Below are positions 61,183-64,000 of a DNA stretch of 64,000 bases, one piece after another. This DNA comes from Nymphaea colorata. Its lineage: Eukaryota; Streptophyta; Magnoliopsida; Nymphaeales; Nymphaeaceae. The position numbers were made by a program, and so were the translations under genes. Numbering within the stretch: the first letter of the stretch is position 1; every line of letters begins with the position of its first letter. Location of the stretch: assembly GCF_008831285.2 (NCBI RefSeq), contig NC_045146.1, positions 16,755,289 to 16,819,288 of the forward strand. The letters are read 5' to 3'. The notes under the pieces were generated by a model. It was given only the letters and a program-made list of their open reading frames with translations, made no database searches and had not been told where the DNA came from.

Positions 61183-63043
61183 TTAGGTGGCGATATCATG
61201 GTGGATGTGGCGGAGGAGGACGGGGATGACGATCTCGGGGCAGCTAAGCTGGGGAAGATGGCCGTCGGATGGCATGACCTCGACAATGGAGTCGCCGCCG
61301 AGGTGGGTGTGAAGGTACTCGGAGACCGCGACGGGGACGGCGAGGTCCTTGGTGCTCTGAATAATGTGGCAGGGCACGGTGACGCGGGAAAGGATCGGGC
61401 GGACGTCGCTCTGGAAGATGGTGCGGGCAACGCTGAGGGCAATATCAGGCCGTATGTTGAAGAGAGTTCGGCTGAACTCCTGGACAGCGACGGAGTCCAT
61501 GTCGCCGCCGACGGCGAGTGGCGCGAACCCAGAGACCCACGCCTTGAAGTTGGCATGCATTGCATTGAACAACTGGTCCAGCTCCTCCTGCTCAAAACCA
61601 CCATAGTAGTCCACATCATTCAGGTACCTGCAACCATGATCACCAACTGGTTCAGACCGACACTTGTTCAGTAAAATCAACAGTAACAATCCCGCCCACC
61701 AACTCTAAGTGCTAAACCTCATGAAAATCCAACACCAAGTTTTCCCTTTATTACGGCAAACTTAAGCTTTTTGATTAAGAAAAATAGCATTCATTGTTAT
61801 ATTTAACTTATCAAAGCATAGGTTCATAAGTACTCGAACCTTTTCCTAATTTTTCACGTGGAAAGAGGTGAGAAATTTGACGCCCAAGCTCCACCGTCCG
61901 TTGACCAAAACAAATCGATCTGTCTTGTCCACGCTATAAAATGAATGTTTCTTCTGTAACCTATCATTTGAAAAATCTAAGATGAAAGATCGTTCATCGT
62001 GGACCTTGGCCCCATCAATGGCGACCGGACGACGCACCGGTCAGCTATCACCGTCCAGCTACCTAATATAAAGAAACACTCAGTGAAAATTCTCTCTCTT
62101 TGTTTTCAACCGAAAGAAAGAGATAACTTTTGATTGACTAACATTACCAAAACTGGTTACTTTTAAGACAAGATTGAAGAGAAAGAGGGTTAAACTTAAT
62201 GCGTCTCCAAGCAGTTGACTCAAGTCCACAACTCAATAGTTGGAGAGAATCTGGACCTACCATAATCATCATTAGTGGGGGACTCTTCTTAAGCTCTACT
62301 TTCTACCTTTTCAAGTTAATAATATATTTTCAGGAGATTATTAAAATGATAAAAGAAAGACTGAAACTTAATTATATGTTAAGAAAATAGTTCAAAATTA
62401 AGTGTATCTCGTCCATGCCATGTCTCAGAAAAAAAAAAAAAAAACGAATAATTTCGTGAATAATTGCGCATGACCACTTGTAGCTAAGTACAATATAACA
62501 TCCGCCAAACTGCATTCCAGTAAACGGAGCTCCCAAATAAGGAAAAAGACAAAAAAGAAACAAAAAGGAGATACGAAGAGAAGGAGAAAAGTTTTCCAAA
62601 CATCTAAATCAAGTCGAGTGATTAAAACATGGTAAAAGAAAGGGTGTGGGGATGGCGGCGCGCGAGTAAATTTACCTGGGGGAGGCGGAGATGAAGAGGA
62701 GCTTGGAGAAGAGATCGGGGCGGAGGATGGAGGCGATGGCGCCGATGACGGCGGAGACGGAGTGGCCGACGAAGATGCAGGAGGGGATCTGGAGCTCCTC
62801 AAGGATGGCGAGCAGGTCGTAGGCGTAGCCCTCCAGGGTGGAGTAGCGGTCAAAGTCGAAGTAGTCGGGGTTGGTGGAGCCGGCGCCGATGTTGTCGAAG
62901 AGCACCACCCGGTACTCCTCCACCAGGTGCGGCACAAGGTGCTTCCACACCGACTGGTCCGTCCCGAACCCGTGGGCCAGAACGATCGTCCGGTGGCCGG
63001 AGCCCAGTATCCTCAGGTTGTGCGCCTCCTCCACGATCCCCAT
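61183..63043 (-). CDS. KAI2: KAI2 (HTL/D14-like) karrikin and KL receptor, alpha/beta-hydrolase
   Basis: Model on the minus strand: exon 1 63043-62676, 1048-base GT-AG intron, exon 2 61627-61183; the junction splits the Arg123 codon. Product 270 aa, the same length as Arabidopsis KAI2, and nearly collinear with it from MGIVEEAHN to the end. The catalytic triad is intact: Ser95 in GHSVSA, Asp217 in STKDLAV, His246 in SDGHLPQL. Tyr124, Val96 and the [17 protein letters not shown] block are kept. KAI2 binds and hydrolyses karrikins or the unknown endogenous KL signal, then engages the F-box protein MAX2 and SMAX1/SMXL2 repressors, controlling germination, seedling light responses and mycorrhization. 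The start was set at MGIVEEAHN by family; an in-frame ATG 63 codons upstream (63232) gives a basic, non-conserved extension. The lid-region residues match KAI2 rather than D14. Confidence 0.96.
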
Positions 63044-64000
63044 GCGTTCCTCCGATTGCTTTTCCCCGTTTTCCGCCGCCCTGCGGGTCCTTCTTCCTCT
63101 CACCACCGGAGCACGGCAAGATCTTTCCCTCCTTAATTTCCTTCCTCCACTCTCCTCTTCTTCTTCTTCTTTCTTCTTTCCTGGTGCGCGATCGTGTGAA
63201 CATGGGGGCGCGATCGTGGTCTGTCTGCACACGTAGCTTGTGGTCCTTCACCAGCTGTCAAAATTTACGGAAATAGCCTTAAGTTTTTTTTTATTAATGC
63301 AGAACGGTCCTTCACCGGTCGCCAGCTGTTGGCGCCGGCAAATGTGTTCAGGCGGCTGCAGAGTAGGAACGTGAAACAACGGCGGTGCGAGCAGAAACGC
63401 AGATCGATTTGATTATGAATCCGGCTAATCGGCTTGAAATTTGTTAAGAAATTTAATGAGATCTAATGAAGATTCAACCTCCTGTCAGATCTTGCCCATA
63501 GTCTGATCTCAATTTGGCTTTTAAAATAAAGCATGGACGTTAATCTAATCGCATAGAGTCCAATTAAGTTGAATTTTCAAAACAGATGGATCTCAAAACA
63601 ATCCAAACAATGGGGACTCTAGTCTAATACTTCTAATCATAGTTAATTCTGAGGATGTGTTAGTATATCTTATTTCGAGCAGTTCCCAAAAAATCAGATG
63701 TGGTAAGAAAATTAGTATCTGATTAAGAAATCAGATTAAAGACATGACATCAGGTCATATCTAGATATACATAAGTATTGATCAGATTTAGTTTTAAGTA
63801 AATACCTTATATTTGACGCTCTTATATTTCAAAAATCAATCTTTAGATATGAATGTAAAAATTAGATTCAAATGAAACTTGGATTGTAAAACAAATTTCG
63901 AATTCAGATATGACATTTTCTTTGTTCTTATTTAAATCTGAATTCAAATTAAACATCCTCAAAAATGAATACAATTAAACTTGTTGATATCCCTAAGGAA
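63044..64000. other. KAI2 leader/promoter side and intergenic DNA
   Basis: On the minus strand the KAI2 leader is rich in GAAGAAGA (mirror of the CTTCTT run near 63150-63180). Beyond about 63250 the DNA is AT-rich with AGATCT/CAGATT words and no coding signal through the window end. Confidence 0.5.

Noticed and set aside
61198-61674. 158-codon plus-strand frame
   Set aside because: It is the antisense shadow of KAI2 exon 2, whose homology is unambiguous.
62762-63236. Plus-strand frames of 121-124 aa
   Set aside because: They are antisense shadows of KAI2 exon 1.
1-64000. CRISPR arrays, operons or phage-like systems
   Set aside because: The window is plant nuclear DNA; the tandem repeats present are microsatellites and small duplications without spacer structure.

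Overview
This is a window of nuclear genomic DNA from a flowering plant. The evidence is GT-AG introns, GA/CT-rich 5' leaders, TATA boxes, many TA, GA and GT microsatellites, transposon-like debris, and seven genes belonging to plant-specific or plant-typical families. Bacterial hallmarks (operons, ribosome-binding sites, CRISPR) are absent. I cannot assign the species.

Layout. 1-5.2 kb: AT-rich intergenic DNA. 5.34-7.76 kb (+): intronless P-class PPR gene of the PPR10/At2g18940 type. 7.8-22.3 kb: intergenic, holding SINE-like elements, short tandem duplications, a GC-rich promoter-like island (15.65-16.39 kb), a histone H2B N-terminal fragment and a paired G-box cluster. 22.7-25.5 kb (+): three-exon DUF620 gene. 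25.5-37.4 kb: intergenic, with a 3 x 68-bp tandem repeat and a small MITE-like element. 37.6-38.7 kb (+): two-exon lysine-rich classical arabinogalactan protein with a GPI signal. 38.7-44.4 kb: intergenic. 44.8-47.6 kb (+): two-exon organellar-type SWIB-domain protein with a 2.3-kb intron and a duplicated core promoter. 47.6-56.8 kb: intergenic, with a purine-tract element and a dead RBM8A/Y14 exon. 56.8-57.3 kb (+): a gene made of four very small exons, recognised only by splicing in silico, encoding an 86-aa glycine-rich TGD5-like protein. 59.6-60.1 kb (+): two-exon tail-anchored cytochrome b5 with a 61-nt intron. 61.2-63.0 kb (-): two-exon KAI2 alpha/beta-hydrolase receptor with an intact Ser-Asp-His triad.

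The genes do not form a pathway. Each is an ordinary single locus: chloroplast RNA stabilisation (PPR10-like), plastid lipid import (TGD5-like), microsomal electron transfer (cytochrome b5), karrikin/KL perception (KAI2), cell-surface proteoglycan (AGP), organellar nucleoid/SWIB protein and a DUF620 protein of unknown role. I found no convincing new multi-gene system. The points most worth following up are the TGD5-like micro-exon gene with two competing 3' splice sites, the AGP gene whose GPI signal lies on its own exon, the duplicated TATA segment upstream of the SWIB gene, and the Y14 and H2B gene fragments. All gene models are read by eye from sequence, with no transcript or database support.
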